Below are positions 23,436 through 31,960 of a stretch of DNA of 64,000 bases, piece after piece (position 1 is the stretch's first letter; each line of letters begins with the position of its first letter). The notes below the pieces were generated by a model that had not been told where the DNA came from, did not search any database, and saw only the letters and a program-made list of their open reading frames with translations. This DNA comes from Pseudomonas gozinkensis (GTDB lineage: Bacteria; Pseudomonadota; Gammaproteobacteria; Pseudomonadales; Pseudomonadaceae). The translations under genes and the position numbers were made by a program. The DNA is taken from assembly GCF_014863585.1 (NCBI RefSeq), contig NZ_CP062253.1, positions 1,390,501 through 1,454,500 on the forward strand, in the 5' to 3' direction.

Positions 23436-24086
23436 ATGGCCACATACGACATCCTGATTGCCGATGATCACCCTCTTTTTCGTAGCGCACTGCATCAAGC
23501 GGTGACGATGGGCCTTGGCCCGGATGTACGCATGGTGGAGGTGGCGAGCATCGCCGAACTGGAAGCCCGCCTGACCGAAAAGGCTGACTGGGATCTGGTG
23601 CTGCTGGACCTGAACATGCCGGGCGCTTTCGGGTTTTCCGGGCTGGTGATGCTGCGCGGTCAGTACCCGCAGATTCCGGTGGTGATGGTTTCGGCCCAGG
23701 AAGAAGCCTCGGTGATGGTCAAGTCCCGGGAATTCGGCGCCAGTGGCTTCATTCCCAAGTCCAGCGACCTGAGCGTGATTCAGGAAGCGGTGCGCAAAGT
23801 GCTGGACGGCGACGTGTTCTGGCCGCCTCAGGCGTTCGAAGCGGTCAGCGTTTCGGATGAAGCCAAAGCCGCCAGCGATGGCCTCGCCAGCCTGACGCCG
23901 CAGCAGTTCCGCGTGTTGACCATGGTCTGCGAAGGTTTGCTGAACAAGCAGATCGCCTACGAGCTGAGCGTGTCCGAAGCGACCATCAAGGCCCACGTCA
24001 CGGCGATTTTTCGCAAGTTGAACGTGCGGACCCGGACCCAGGCAGCTTTACTGCTGCAACAACTTGAGTCAATTCCGAGCCAGTAA
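23436..24086 (+). CDS. erdR: LuxR/NarL-family response regulator ErdR
   Basis: 216 residues. The receiver domain (ILIADDHPLF, phospho-acceptor Asp in VLLDLNMPG, Lys in IPKSSD) is followed by a LuxR-type HTH (LTPQQFRVLTMVCEGLLNKQ, SEATIKAHVTAIFRKLNV). ErdR in Pseudomonas controls ethanol and acetate metabolism genes such as acsA. No kinase gene is adjacent. dgkA follows on the same strand, as in P. aeruginosa. Confidence 0.88.
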   Translation: MATYDILIADDHPLFRSALHQAVTMGLGPDVRMVEVASIAELEARLTEKADWDLVLLDLNMPGAFGFSGLVMLRGQYPQIPVVMVSAQEEASVMVKSREFGASGFIPKSSDLSVIQEAVRKVLDGDVFWPPQAFEAVSVSDEAKAASDGLASLTPQQFRVLTMVCEGLLNKQIAYELSVSEATIKAHVTAIFRKLNVRTRTQAALLLQQLESIPSQ

Positions 24087-24161
24087 GCGCTGGCGTCTTC
24101 ACGCTTTTTTGACTTTGGTTGATCTAGCTTCCCCACTTCTTTTCGGTCGGTTATCTACTTT

Positions 24162-24524
24162 ATGTCACCTTTCAAGGGCCAGACGGGCCTGAAACGCATC
24201 CTCAACGCTTCCGGTTACTCGCTGGACGGCTTGCGCGCCGCCTTTACTGGTGAAGCCGCTTTCCGCCAACTCGTGCTGCTCAACGTGGTGCTGATTCCGC
24301 TGACGTTTTTCCTCAATGTCAGCCGGGTCGAGCAGGCGCTGCTGATCGCCGTGTGCCTGCTGGCGCTGATCGTCGAGCTGTTGAATTCGGCGGTGGAGGC
24401 GGCCATTGACCGCATCTCGCTGGAGTTGCACCCGCTGTCCAAGAACGCCAAGGACATGGGGAGTGCCGCGCAATTCGTGGCACTGAGCATGATCGCCCTG
24501 GTGTGGGCGGTGATTCTGCTTTAA
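24162..24524 (+). CDS. dgkA: Diacylglycerol kinase DgkA
   Basis: 120 residues. A small membrane kinase that phosphorylates diacylglycerol to phosphatidic acid, recycling lipid from osmoregulated glucan synthesis. Three hydrophobic helices are visible, with the signature ELLNSAVEAAIDRISLELHP and KNAKDMGSAAQ. It overlaps the 3' end of the convergent finR gene by 4 bases. Confidence 0.96.
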   Translation: MSPFKGQTGLKRILNASGYSLDGLRAAFTGEAAFRQLVLLNVVLIPLTFFLNVSRVEQALLIAVCLLALIVELLNSAVEAAIDRISLELHPLSKNAKDMGSAAQFVALSMIALVWAVILL

Positions 24525-25447
24525 GCGATGCTCGGCAGAACGATCTCGTCGCTGCGCTGCACCCCGGCGGTGAAGGCGCGGCACAGGTCGAGGAATTCGC
24601 GCATGGCGGAGGTCTGGTACTTCTGCTTGTGCCAGATGAAGTAGAACTGCCGCGCCAGATCCAGATCCGGTGTCTCCACCGGCACCAGGCTGCCGCGCCG
24701 GAAGGCGTCGCGCAGCGCCAGGCGTGAGATGCAGCCAATCCCAAGACCTGATTCCACCGCGCGCTTGATCGCTTCGGTGTGTTCAAGCTCCAGTCGGATG
24801 TTCAGCGCGCTGCGGTGATGACGCATCGCCTGATCGAACGTCAGGCGCGTACCCGAACCCTGTTCCCGCAAAATCCACGCTTCATGGGTCAGTTCCTCCA
24901 TGGTCGCGCTGCCGCGCTTGGCCAAGGGATGCTGCGGGGCGCAGAACACCACCAGCTCATCCTCGACCCAGCTCTGCACTTCGATGTCCGGATGGCTGCA
25001 ATCGCCTTCGATTAGACCCAGATCAATTTCGTAATGAGCCACCTGTTGCACGATATTGGCAGTGTTCTGCACATGCAGCTTCACTTGGCTTTCGGGGTGG
25101 CGCTGCATGAAACCGCCGATCAGCAGGGTCGCCAGGTAATTGCCGATGGTCAGGGTCGCGCCTACCGACAGCGAGCCGAAACCGGATTTGCCGTTGAGCA
25201 GGTCTTCGATTTCCTTGGCCTGATCGAGCATGGCCACCGCTTGCGGCAACAACTGTTTGCCGAGGGCGTTGAGGCTCAGCCGTTTTCCGGCGCGATCGAA
25301 CAGCTGGCAGCTGGACTGGCGCTCCAGTTCGGTGATGGACGTGCTGGCAGCCGATTGCGACAGGTTGAGCAGGCCCGCAGCACGGGACACGCTTTCCTGC
25401 TGAGCGACAGCGACGAAGACTTGCAGTTGACGAAGAGTAAATCGCAT
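24521..25447 (-). CDS. finR: LysR-family regulator, FinR-like
   Basis: 308 residues. The HTH is at residues 1-60 (LRQLQVFVAVAQQESVSRAA, LNLSQSAASTSITELE), followed by a LysR substrate-binding domain (VGATLTIGNYLATLLIGGF, GLGIGCISRLAL). It is divergent from fpr, as FinR is in P. putida, where it activates fpr under oxidative stress. ATG 25447 gives the usual LysR N-terminus. The shared 145-base gap should hold both promoters. Assignment as finR rests on this synteny. Confidence 0.85.
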   Translation of the reverse strand: MRFTLRQLQVFVAVAQQESVSRAAGLLNLSQSAASTSITELERQSSCQLFDRAGKRLSLNALGKQLLPQAVAMLDQAKEIEDLLNGKSGFGSLSVGATLTIGNYLATLLIGGFMQRHPESQVKLHVQNTANIVQQVAHYEIDLGLIEGDCSHPDIEVQSWVEDELVVFCAPQHPLAKRGSATMEELTHEAWILREQGSGTRLTFDQAMRHHRSALNIRLELEHTEAIKRAVESGLGIGCISRLALRDAFRRGSLVPVETPDLDLARQFYFIWHKQKYQTSAMREFLDLCRAFTAGVQRSDEIVLPSIA

Positions 25448-25591
25448 ATCGATATAACCGATAACCCTTATCTTAATAATCCAGTTAACAGATATTGTCG
25501 GCGCTATTAGAATGCGATGCAATTGCGCACCGTCGGCATTCTTCAACACGAGCCGGGCAGGCGCAGATCAATCTCCAGGAGTCCCACGTAC

Positions 25592-26371
25592 ATGAGCAAC
25601 ATGAACCACGAGCGTGTCCTCAGTGTTCATCACTGGAACGACACTCTGTTCAGCTTCAAGTGCACCCGCGATCCGGGCCTGCGCTTCGAGAACGGTCAGT
25701 TCGTGATGATCGGCCTGCAACAGCCAAACGGCCGCCCGCTTATGCGCGCTTACTCGATCGCCAGCCCGAACTGGGAAGAGCATCTCGAGTTCTTCAGCAT
25801 CAAGGTGCAGGACGGTCCGCTGACCTCCCAGTTGCAGCACCTGAAGGAAGGCGACGAGATCATCATCTCGAAAAAACCGACCGGCACCCTGGTGCTGGAC
25901 GACCTGAACCCGGGCAAGCACTTGTACCTGCTGAGCACCGGCACCGGTCTGGCGCCGTTCATGAGCGTGATCCAGGACCCGGAAACCTACGAGCGCTTCG
26001 AGAAAGTGATCCTGGTTCACGGTGTTCGTTACGTCAACGAAGTCGCCTACCGCGAATTCATCACCGAGCACCTGCCGCAGAACGAGTTCTTCGGCGAGGC
26101 GCTGCGTGACAAGCTGATCTACTACCCGACCGTGACTCGCGAGCCGTTCGAGAATCAGGGTCGTCTGACCGACCTGATGCGCAGCGGCAAGCTGTTCAGC
26201 GACATCGGCCTGCCACCGATCAACCCGCAGGACGACCGCGCGATGATCTGCGGCAGCCCGAGCATGCTCGACGAGACCAGCGAAGTGCTCGACAGCTTCG
26301 GCCTGAAGATTTCGGCGCGGATGCGCGAACCGGGTGACTACCTGATCGAGCGTGCGTTCGTCGAGAAGTAA
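25592..26371 (+). CDS. fpr: Ferredoxin/flavodoxin-NADP+ reductase
   Basis: 259 residues. The FAD enzyme transfers electrons between NADPH and ferredoxin or flavodoxin and helps redox balance and iron release. The FAD site RAYSIASP and the NADP site STGTGLAPFMS are visible, and the C-terminus ends YLIERAFVEK, as in Pseudomonas Fpr. ATG 25592 follows CCAGGAG; an upstream in-frame start at 25517 lacks support. It is likely induced via the divergent LysR gene. Confidence 0.96.
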   Translation: MSNMNHERVLSVHHWNDTLFSFKCTRDPGLRFENGQFVMIGLQQPNGRPLMRAYSIASPNWEEHLEFFSIKVQDGPLTSQLQHLKEGDEIIISKKPTGTLVLDDLNPGKHLYLLSTGTGLAPFMSVIQDPETYERFEKVILVHGVRYVNEVAYREFITEHLPQNEFFGEALRDKLIYYPTVTREPFENQGRLTDLMRSGKLFSDIGLPPINPQDDRAMICGSPSMLDETSEVLDSFGLKISARMREPGDYLIERAFVEK

Positions 26372-26384
26372 GCACATTCAAATC

Positions 26385-26473
26385 TGTGGGGCGAGCTTGC
26401 TCGCGAATAAGGTGGAGCATTCAGCAGTTGTGTTGACTGATACGCCGCCTTCGCGAGCAAGCTCGCTCCCACA
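26385..26473. repeat. REP pair after fpr
   Basis: TGTGGGGCGAGCTTGCTCGC and its near-reverse complement ending CTCGCTCCCACA enclose about 45 bases. Same family as the element at 6351. Confidence 0.9.
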
Positions 26474-26478
26474 CAAAG

Positions 26479-26516
26479 AAGCCCGCGTTGCCTGAGAAGG
26501 CAGCGCGGGCTTTTTC
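26479..26516 (+). terminator. Terminator after fpr
   Basis: AGCCCGCG and CGCGGGCT arms with an inner TGCCT/AGGCA stem, followed by TTTTTCGTTTTT. It lies just beyond the REP pair. Confidence 0.85.
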
Positions 26517-26527
26517 GTTTTTGGAAT

Positions 26528-27235
26528 TCAGTCAGCGGCGGGGATCACTTCCAGGACGCGGATCTGTTCGGGCGTCGGGTAATGCCAGCGCACGTCCAGA
26601 TCCCAGAACTGCGCGCCGTATTCGCGCTCTGGCGCGGGCGTCTGATAGGCCGGACGCGGATCCTGGGCCAGGCACTGCTCGATCAGCTCGACCAGCGGCT
26701 CGACCAGGCGCTGAGCGTGCGTGTGCGCCTGTTGCAGCGCTGCGTCCGTCCACTGCACGTCGATCAATTGCGGCGCGGCACTGGCGATGCGGTTGGAGGC
26801 GTCAGCGATGATGTCGGCGTACGGCACGTAGGGTTTGATATCGAGAATCGGCGTGCCGTCCAGCAGGTCGATACCGGAAATGAACAGGCGATTGGCCTCG
26901 ACCTTGTCCAGCTTCACCACTGACTGGCCGATGCCGTTCGGCCGATGGGTGGCGCGGGTGGCGAACACGCCCATGGACTTGTTGCCACCCAGGCGCGGAG
27001 GGCGGACCTTGAGGCGCGGCTTTTCTTCCAGCGCCTGATGGAACAGGAACAGCAGCCAGACATGACTGACCTGCTCCAGTCCCTGCACCGCATCGCCCTG
27101 ATCGAACGGCGCCACCAGTTCCAGCACGCCACGGGCGGCGGGGGCCAGTTGCGGCTGGCGCGGGATGGCGAACTTCTCCTTGAAGCAGGAGTGGACGAAG
27201 CCGATGGGGGAGACGCTGTAAGTCATGGTTTGCAT
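26528..27235 (-). CDS. trmO: tRNA (t6A37) N6-methyltransferase TrmO (TsaA/YaeB family)
   Basis: 235 residues. TrmO uses SAM to methylate t6A at position 37 of tRNAs. The family pattern is clear: SPIGFVHSCFKEKFAIPRQP at the N-terminus, LEQVSHVWLLFLFH, the THRPNGIGQS motif and ILDIKPYVPYAD. The C-terminal extension (WHYPTPEQIRVLEV) is typical of the gammaproteobacterial form. Confidence 0.92.
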   Translation of the reverse strand: MQTMTYSVSPIGFVHSCFKEKFAIPRQPQLAPAARGVLELVAPFDQGDAVQGLEQVSHVWLLFLFHQALEEKPRLKVRPPRLGGNKSMGVFATRATHRPNGIGQSVVKLDKVEANRLFISGIDLLDGTPILDIKPYVPYADIIADASNRIASAAPQLIDVQWTDAALQQAHTHAQRLVEPLVELIEQCLAQDPRPAYQTPAPEREYGAQFWDLDVRWHYPTPEQIRVLEVIPAAD

Positions 27236-27300
27236 TCGAAGCGGAGCAGGGCGGGCATGATAACCCGGCAGGCTCCAAGTCTGGTGGTGGCAGGGCTTTC

Positions 27301-27395
27301 GCTATCGCCGGCAAGCCAGCTCCCACAGGTTTTGTGGTGTACACAAATCCTGCTGACATTGAGATCTCCGTGGGAGCTGGCTTGCCAGCGATAGC
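27301..27395. repeat. REP pair between rhlG and trmO
   Basis: GCTATCGCCGGCAAGCCAGC at 27301 and its near-reverse complement ending at 27395. A variant arm (CTGGCTTGCC) of the main REP family here. Confidence 0.88.
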
Positions 27396-27408
27396 CGCAC
27401 CGCCGATA

Positions 27409-28179
27409 TCAGAGACTGAACCCGCCATCCAGCGGAATGATATTCCCGGTCATGTAGGCCCCGGCGGTACTCGCCAGGCTGATCGCCAGCGCCGCCATTT
27501 CCTCTTCGCGACCCCAACGTTTCATCGGGATCAGCGCAGTGTCTTCGGCCAGCGCCTGCTGGTCATTGCCGATGTGCTGGGTCATCTTGCTCGGGAAGCG
27601 CCCTGGCGCGATGACATTGACGTTGATGTGCTGACTCACCAGCTCCCGGGCCAGAATCCGTGACAGTTGATGCAGGGCAGCCTTGCTCGGCCCGTAGGCG
27701 TAAGCCTGTTCGCCGAAGGAAGAAATCCCCGCCACCGAGCCAATGTTGATGATCCGCGCCGGATTGGCCGCCGATCCGGATTGGCGCAGCAACGGCAGAA
27801 ATTGCTGGATGCAACTGAACACTGAGGTCACGTTGAGCTGCATGACCTTCTCCCAGCCCTTGACCGGGTAGCTCTCCAGCGGCGCGCCCCAGGTGGTACC
27901 GGCGTTGTTCACCAGAATGTCCAGATGAGTGATCTGTTCGCCCAGTCGCGATGCCAGCTCTTTTACGCCTTCTTCTGTCGCCAGATTCGCCGCCACGCCA
28001 TGACACGTGCCCAGAGCACCGAGTTCTTCAGCGGTTTGATGACAGGCTTCAGCATCGCGGGAGCAGACGTACACGCGGGCGCCGGCCTCGACAAAGGCCT
28101 TGGCGATCATCTTGCCGATACCGCGAGTGCCGCCGGTCACCAGGGCGGTGCGGCCTTGCAGGGAAAAGTACGGGTGCAT
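27409..28179 (-). CDS. rhlG: SDR-family NADPH-dependent ketoreductase RhlG
   Basis: 256 residues. The protein matches RhlG of P. aeruginosa along its length: start MHPYFSLQGRTALVTGGTRG (nucleotide site TGGTRGIG), NNAGTTWGAPLESYPV, the Ser-Tyr-Lys set in GSVAGISS and YAYGPSKAALH, and the end MTGNIIPLDGGFSL. RhlG reduces beta-ketoacyl groups and has been linked to rhamnolipid/PHA precursors; the true substrate is unsettled. No rhlAB genes are present here. Confidence 0.9.
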   Translation of the reverse strand: MHPYFSLQGRTALVTGGTRGIGKMIAKAFVEAGARVYVCSRDAEACHQTAEELGALGTCHGVAANLATEEGVKELASRLGEQITHLDILVNNAGTTWGAPLESYPVKGWEKVMQLNVTSVFSCIQQFLPLLRQSGSAANPARIINIGSVAGISSFGEQAYAYGPSKAALHQLSRILARELVSQHINVNVIAPGRFPSKMTQHIGNDQQALAEDTALIPMKRWGREEEMAALAISLASTAGAYMTGNIIPLDGGFSL

Positions 28180-28275
28180 GGCGAATCCTGAGGGCTAGGG
28201 TTCAGTACACCCTAGTCGCCGGCCGCGAAAAGCGGAGCCACTATTTTTGGAGGGAATGGAGGGGCATGCATGAAA

Positions 28276-28295
28276 ACGGCGACCGAAGTCGCCGT
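28276..28295 (-). terminator. Terminator of the DUF1456 gene
   Basis: ACGGCGAC and GTCGCCGT arms with a TTCG-type loop; read on the minus strand the stem is followed by TTTTCATG. Confidence 0.7.
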
Positions 28296-28306
28296 AATCG
28301 AATGGG

Positions 28307-28774
28307 TCAAGCGCGAACGCGCAGGGTCAGGCCCTTGAGGAAATTGCGCAGCAACTGATCGCCGCATGGACGGTAGTTGGTGTGGCCGACCTTGCGGAAC
28401 AGCGCGCTCAGCTCAGGCTTGGACACCGGGAACTCGGCAGCCTTGAGGATCGCGTGCATGTCGTCTTCCTTCAGTTCGAAGGCCACGCGCAGCTTTTTCA
28501 GGATGATGTTGTTGGTCACCGGCACTTCGATCGGCAGCGGCGGACGGCTTTCGTCCTTGCCGCGCTTGAAGATCACCAGACCATCGAGAAAGTGCGCGAT
28601 GACTTCGTCCGGGCAGCGTACGAAACCTTCTTCGTCTTCTTCTTTCTTGTCGAGGTACGTCACGACATCAGCCAGCGTGACGTCCAGGCCGCCTAGTTTG
28701 ATGATCTCGACCACTTTCTTGTCGCTGATGTCGAGCATGTAGCGCACGCTGCGCAGAACGTCGTTGTGAACCAT
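28307..28774 (-). CDS. DUF1456 family protein (YehS-like)
   Basis: 155 residues made of two related halves (HNDVLRSVRYMLDISDKKVV and NNIILKKLRVAFELKEDDMH), the hallmark of DUF1456. The function of this widespread cytoplasmic family is unknown. It has its own terminator and is separated from both neighbours, so it is probably a single transcription unit. Confidence 0.88.
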   Translation of the reverse strand: MVHNDVLRSVRYMLDISDKKVVEIIKLGGLDVTLADVVTYLDKKEEDEEGFVRCPDEVIAHFLDGLVIFKRGKDESRPPLPIEVPVTNNIILKKLRVAFELKEDDMHAILKAAEFPVSKPELSALFRKVGHTNYRPCGDQLLRNFLKGLTLRVRA

Positions 28775-28846
28775 GTGTGCAATCCTGATTGTTCGCTGTG
28801 GGCACCGCGCGGGCGCAATGCCGGAAATGTAGGGTGGCCTCTGGCC

Positions 28847-29557
28847 TTAAAATTTCTCTTTACTGGTGAGGTAGCGCCATTGGCCGACCGGCACCTTGCC
28901 GATGGACACGCCGCCGATGCGGATGCGGCGGATGCCGATCACCTTCAGGCCGACCGCTTCACAGAACTGGGCAATGATTCCCGGCTGCGGGTTCTTCATG
29001 GCGAAGCGCAGACGGTTTTCGTTCTGCCAGCTGGCCTTGACCGGCGGCAGTTCCTTGCCCTTGTGGGTGAGGCCGTGCTGCAAGCGATTGAGGCCGTGGG
29101 CAACCATGTCGCCTTCAACTTCGACCACGTATTCCTGCTCGATCTTGGCCGCGTCGGCGGTGAGCTTGCGCAACACCTTCCAGTCCTGGGTGAACACCAG
29201 CAGGCCGCTGGCCTTGGGTTGCAGGTCGGCGCTGGCGGTCAGGCGCAGGAAATGCCCGCGCAGCGGACGCTTGCCGTAGCGGTGTTCTTCGCTGAGGGTT
29301 TCGGCGTTCAGCGACTGCATGGCGCTGTCCACATCCATGCCCGCCGGCACGTTGAGCAGGAGGGTCACCGGCTCCGGCGCGGTGGCCTTGGCATCCTTGT
29401 CGAGCTCGACTTTCTGGTCGCCGACCTTGAACTGCGGCTCGTCGATGACTTCGCCGTCCACGGTGACCCAGCCGCCTTCGATGAACAGCTCGGCCTCCCG
29501 GCGGGAGCAACCGACCAGCTCGATGAGGCGTTTGGAGAGGCGAATCGGGTCAGTCAT
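28847..29557 (-). CDS. RsuA/RluF-like pseudouridine synthase homologue lacking the catalytic Asp
   Basis: 236 residues. It has an N-terminal S4 RNA-binding domain (RLSKRLIELVGCSRREAELF) and a pseudouridine synthase fold ending in GLKVIGIRRIRIGGVSIGKV, close to RluF. The catalytic motif normally reads G-R-L-D-x-x-(S/T)-x-G-L-L; here the aligned stretch is A-D-L-Q-P-K-A-S-G-L-L (residues 110-120), so the nucleophile Asp is Gln113. It may bind rRNA without modifying it, or use another residue. Confidence 0.8.
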   Translation of the reverse strand: MTDPIRLSKRLIELVGCSRREAELFIEGGWVTVDGEVIDEPQFKVGDQKVELDKDAKATAPEPVTLLLNVPAGMDVDSAMQSLNAETLSEEHRYGKRPLRGHFLRLTASADLQPKASGLLVFTQDWKVLRKLTADAAKIEQEYVVEVEGDMVAHGLNRLQHGLTHKGKELPPVKASWQNENRLRFAMKNPQPGIIAQFCEAVGLKVIGIRRIRIGGVSIGKVPVGQWRYLTSKEKF

Positions 29558-29643
29558 GACAGGGGCCGTAACAAAAAAGGGGTGGGCATTGTACCTGCCT
29601 GGGGCCGGTTAAGCCCGATTGCATTTACAGGTGCTGAACTCAA

Positions 29644-29733
29644 TGTGGGAGCGAGCTTGCTCGCGAAGGCGTCCTGTCAGTCTATTTCTGCAGTGGCTGT
29701 TGCACCGCATTCGCGAGCAAGTTCGCTCCCACA
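29644..29733. repeat. REP pair
   Basis: TGTGGGAGCGAGCTTGCTCG at 29644 and the matching inverted arm ending GTTCGCTCCCACA at 29733. It lies between the RluF-like and GNAT genes. Confidence 0.9.
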
Positions 29734-29749
29734 GTGGTTTTGTTGTGTG

Positions 29750-30223
29750 TCAGGCATGGTTCGAGCGTTGCTGATTCTGGCGCAAACGCATGTGCAACAA
29801 CGGATACGGCTGGCCCATGCCATCGACTTCCGAACGGCCGATCACCTCGAAACCTTGCTTGAAGTAAAACCCCAGGGCCTGCGGGTTCTGTTCGTTGACG
29901 TCCAGTTCGTCGGCGTTCAGGTGTTCCATGGCGTACTTCAGCAGTTTCTTGCCAAGGCCCTGGCCGCGATGGGCCGGGTCGATGAACAGCATTTCGATCT
30001 TGCCCGCCGCAACCCCGGCGAACCCGGTGATGCGCTGGTGGCTGTCGCGGGTGCAGATCAGCATCACCGCATCGAGGTAGCGGGTCAGTACCAGATTCTT
30101 CAGCAGCTCGATGTAGGATTCCGGCAGGAAATCATGAGTCGCGCGGACCGAGGCCTCCCAGACCCGGGTCAGTTCCTGGTAATCGCTGAGTTTCGGCGTG
30201 TGGATGACCGAGTGGTGACGCAT
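29750..30223 (-). CDS. GNAT-family N-acetyltransferase
   Basis: 157 residues from ATG 30223. The acetyl-CoA-binding motif is seen in IEMLFIDPAHRGQGLGKKLL (R-G-x-G-x-G/A variant), followed by LDVNEQNPQALGFYFKQGFE. The substrate is unknown; the layout resembles small YiaC/YjaB-like acetyltransferases. In-frame ATG 30244 would add 7 residues and is an alternative start. Confidence 0.82.
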   Translation of the reverse strand: MRHHSVIHTPKLSDYQELTRVWEASVRATHDFLPESYIELLKNLVLTRYLDAVMLICTRDSHQRITGFAGVAAGKIEMLFIDPAHRGQGLGKKLLKYAMEHLNADELDVNEQNPQALGFYFKQGFEVIGRSEVDGMGQPYPLLHMRLRQNQQRSNHA

Positions 30224-30284
30224 GCCCGATAGCCTCTTTGTCATGGATGAGGGAGTCCTTCCCCTCACAAACTCTAGCCGTAAA

Positions 30285-30328
30285 AAAGCCCCGCATCTCG
30301 TAAAAGAGAGCGGGGCTTTCTGTATTTT
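30285..30328. terminator. Terminator downstream of rimO
   Basis: AAAGCCCCGC (30285-30294) pairs with GCGGGGCTTT (30310-30319), with an inner TCTC/GAGA stem. On the minus strand the A-run becomes the T-tract for rimO, which ends at 30335. Confidence 0.9.
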
Positions 30329-30334
30329 TCGCGC

Positions 30335-31672
30335 TTAGATCTGTTCGGCCCAGAGGTCGTATTCGTCGGCGTCGGTCACCTTGCACCAGACCTTGTCGCC
30401 CGGCTTGAGGTTGCTGCCGTTGTCGATGAACACGTTGCCGTCGATTTCCGGGGCATCGAAGAAGCAGCGGCCGACCGCGCCTTGCTCGTCGACTTCATCC
30501 ACCAGCACTTCGATTTCACGGCCGATGCGCATTTGCAGGCGCGCCGAGCTGATGGCCTGCTGGTGCGCCATGAAGCGTTCCCAGCGATCCTGCTTGACGT
30601 CGTCCGGAACGATGTCGAGGTTCAGGTCATTGGCTGGTGCGCCTTCGACCGGCGAGTACTGGAAGCAGCCGACGCGGTCGAGCTGGGCTTCGGTCAGCCA
30701 GTCCAGCAGGTACTGGAAGTCTTCTTCGGTTTCGCCAGGGAAGCCGACGATGAAGGTCGAACGGATGATCAGGTCCGGGCAGATTTCGCGCCAGTTCTTG
30801 ATCCGCGCCAGGGTCTTGTCTTCGAACGCCGGGCGTTTCATCGACTTCAGGACTTTCGGGCTGGCGTGCTGGAACGGGATGTCCAGGTACGGAAGGATCT
30901 TGCCGGCGGCCATCAGCGGGATCAGTTCGTCGACGTGCGGGTACGGGTAAACGTAGTGCAGACGGACCCAGACGCCGAGGGTGCTCAGCGCTTCGCACAG
31001 TTCGGTCATGCGGGTTTTCACTGGCGCGCCGTTCCAGAAACCGGTGCGGTATTTGACGTCAACGCCGTAGGCGCTGGTGTCCTGGGAAATCACCAGCAGT
31101 TCTTTCACGCCGGATTTGACCAGGCGCTGGGCTTCGTCGAGCACGTCGCCGACCGGACGGCTGACCAGTTTGCCGCGCATCGACGGGATGATGCAGAAGC
31201 TGCAGCTGTGGTTGCAGCCTTCGGAAATCTTCAGGTACGCGTAGTGGCGCGGGGTCAGCTTGATGCCTTGCGGCGGCACCAGGTCGATCAGCGGGTTGTG
31301 ATCCTGCTTCGGCGGCACGACTTCGTGCACGGCATTGACCACTTGCTCGTACTGCTGCGGACCGGTAACGGCCAGCACGCTAGGGTGCACGTCACGGATA
31401 TTGCCTTCTTCCACGCCCATGCAGCCGGTCACGATGACCTTGCCGTTTTCCTTGATCGCTTCGCCGATGACTTCCAGGGATTCGGCCTTGGCCGAGTCGA
31501 TGAAGCCGCAGGTGTTGACCACGACCACGTCGGCGTCCTGATAGGTGGACACCACGTCATAGCCTTCCATACGCAGCTGGGTCAGGATGCGCTCGGAGTC
31601 GACCAGTGCTTTCGGGCAACCCAGAGAAACGAAGCCAACCTTTGGATTGGCCGGCGCAGGAGTGGTGGACAT
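30335..31672 (-). CDS. rimO: Ribosomal protein S12 methylthiotransferase RimO
   Basis: 445 residues. This radical-SAM enzyme adds a methylthio group to an Asp of ribosomal protein S12. The first iron-sulfur cluster uses Cys19 ([11 protein letters not shown]), Cys55 (NTCGFID) and Cys84 (TGCMG). The radical-SAM cluster is C153-x3-C157-x2-C160 ([10 protein letters not shown]). The C-terminus is a TRAM domain (about residues 380-445). ATG 31672 gives the standard [19 protein letters not shown]-terminus; longer in-frame starts are not expected. Confidence 0.97.
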   Translation of the reverse strand: MSTTPAPANPKVGFVSLGCPKALVDSERILTQLRMEGYDVVSTYQDADVVVVNTCGFIDSAKAESLEVIGEAIKENGKVIVTGCMGVEEGNIRDVHPSVLAVTGPQQYEQVVNAVHEVVPPKQDHNPLIDLVPPQGIKLTPRHYAYLKISEGCNHSCSFCIIPSMRGKLVSRPVGDVLDEAQRLVKSGVKELLVISQDTSAYGVDVKYRTGFWNGAPVKTRMTELCEALSTLGVWVRLHYVYPYPHVDELIPLMAAGKILPYLDIPFQHASPKVLKSMKRPAFEDKTLARIKNWREICPDLIIRSTFIVGFPGETEEDFQYLLDWLTEAQLDRVGCFQYSPVEGAPANDLNLDIVPDDVKQDRWERFMAHQQAISSARLQMRIGREIEVLVDEVDEQGAVGRCFFDAPEIDGNVFIDNGSNLKPGDKVWCKVTDADEYDLWAEQI

Positions 31673-31960
31673 GTCTAACCTCGGTGTTTTGTGACGTCGC
31701 TTGCCTGATGGCGGAAGCCGACGGACGGACGCTTGAAGTGCGCCTCTGATCAAAAAGTGCGCAATTCTAGCGACGAGCAGCGCACTTGACCAGCTTTATG
31801 CAGGGAAATACGACGAGTGCTGCGCTATGCTTCGCGCCGTTGCGCTTTACTGAATTTTTACAGTCAAGAAAACGTCTGTTACAGGGCGTAAAAACGCGCA
31901 TGCTGCACACAAAGCATAGTGCTTCATATAAGAAGCCGGTCTGGGAATCAGGAGTGTTGG

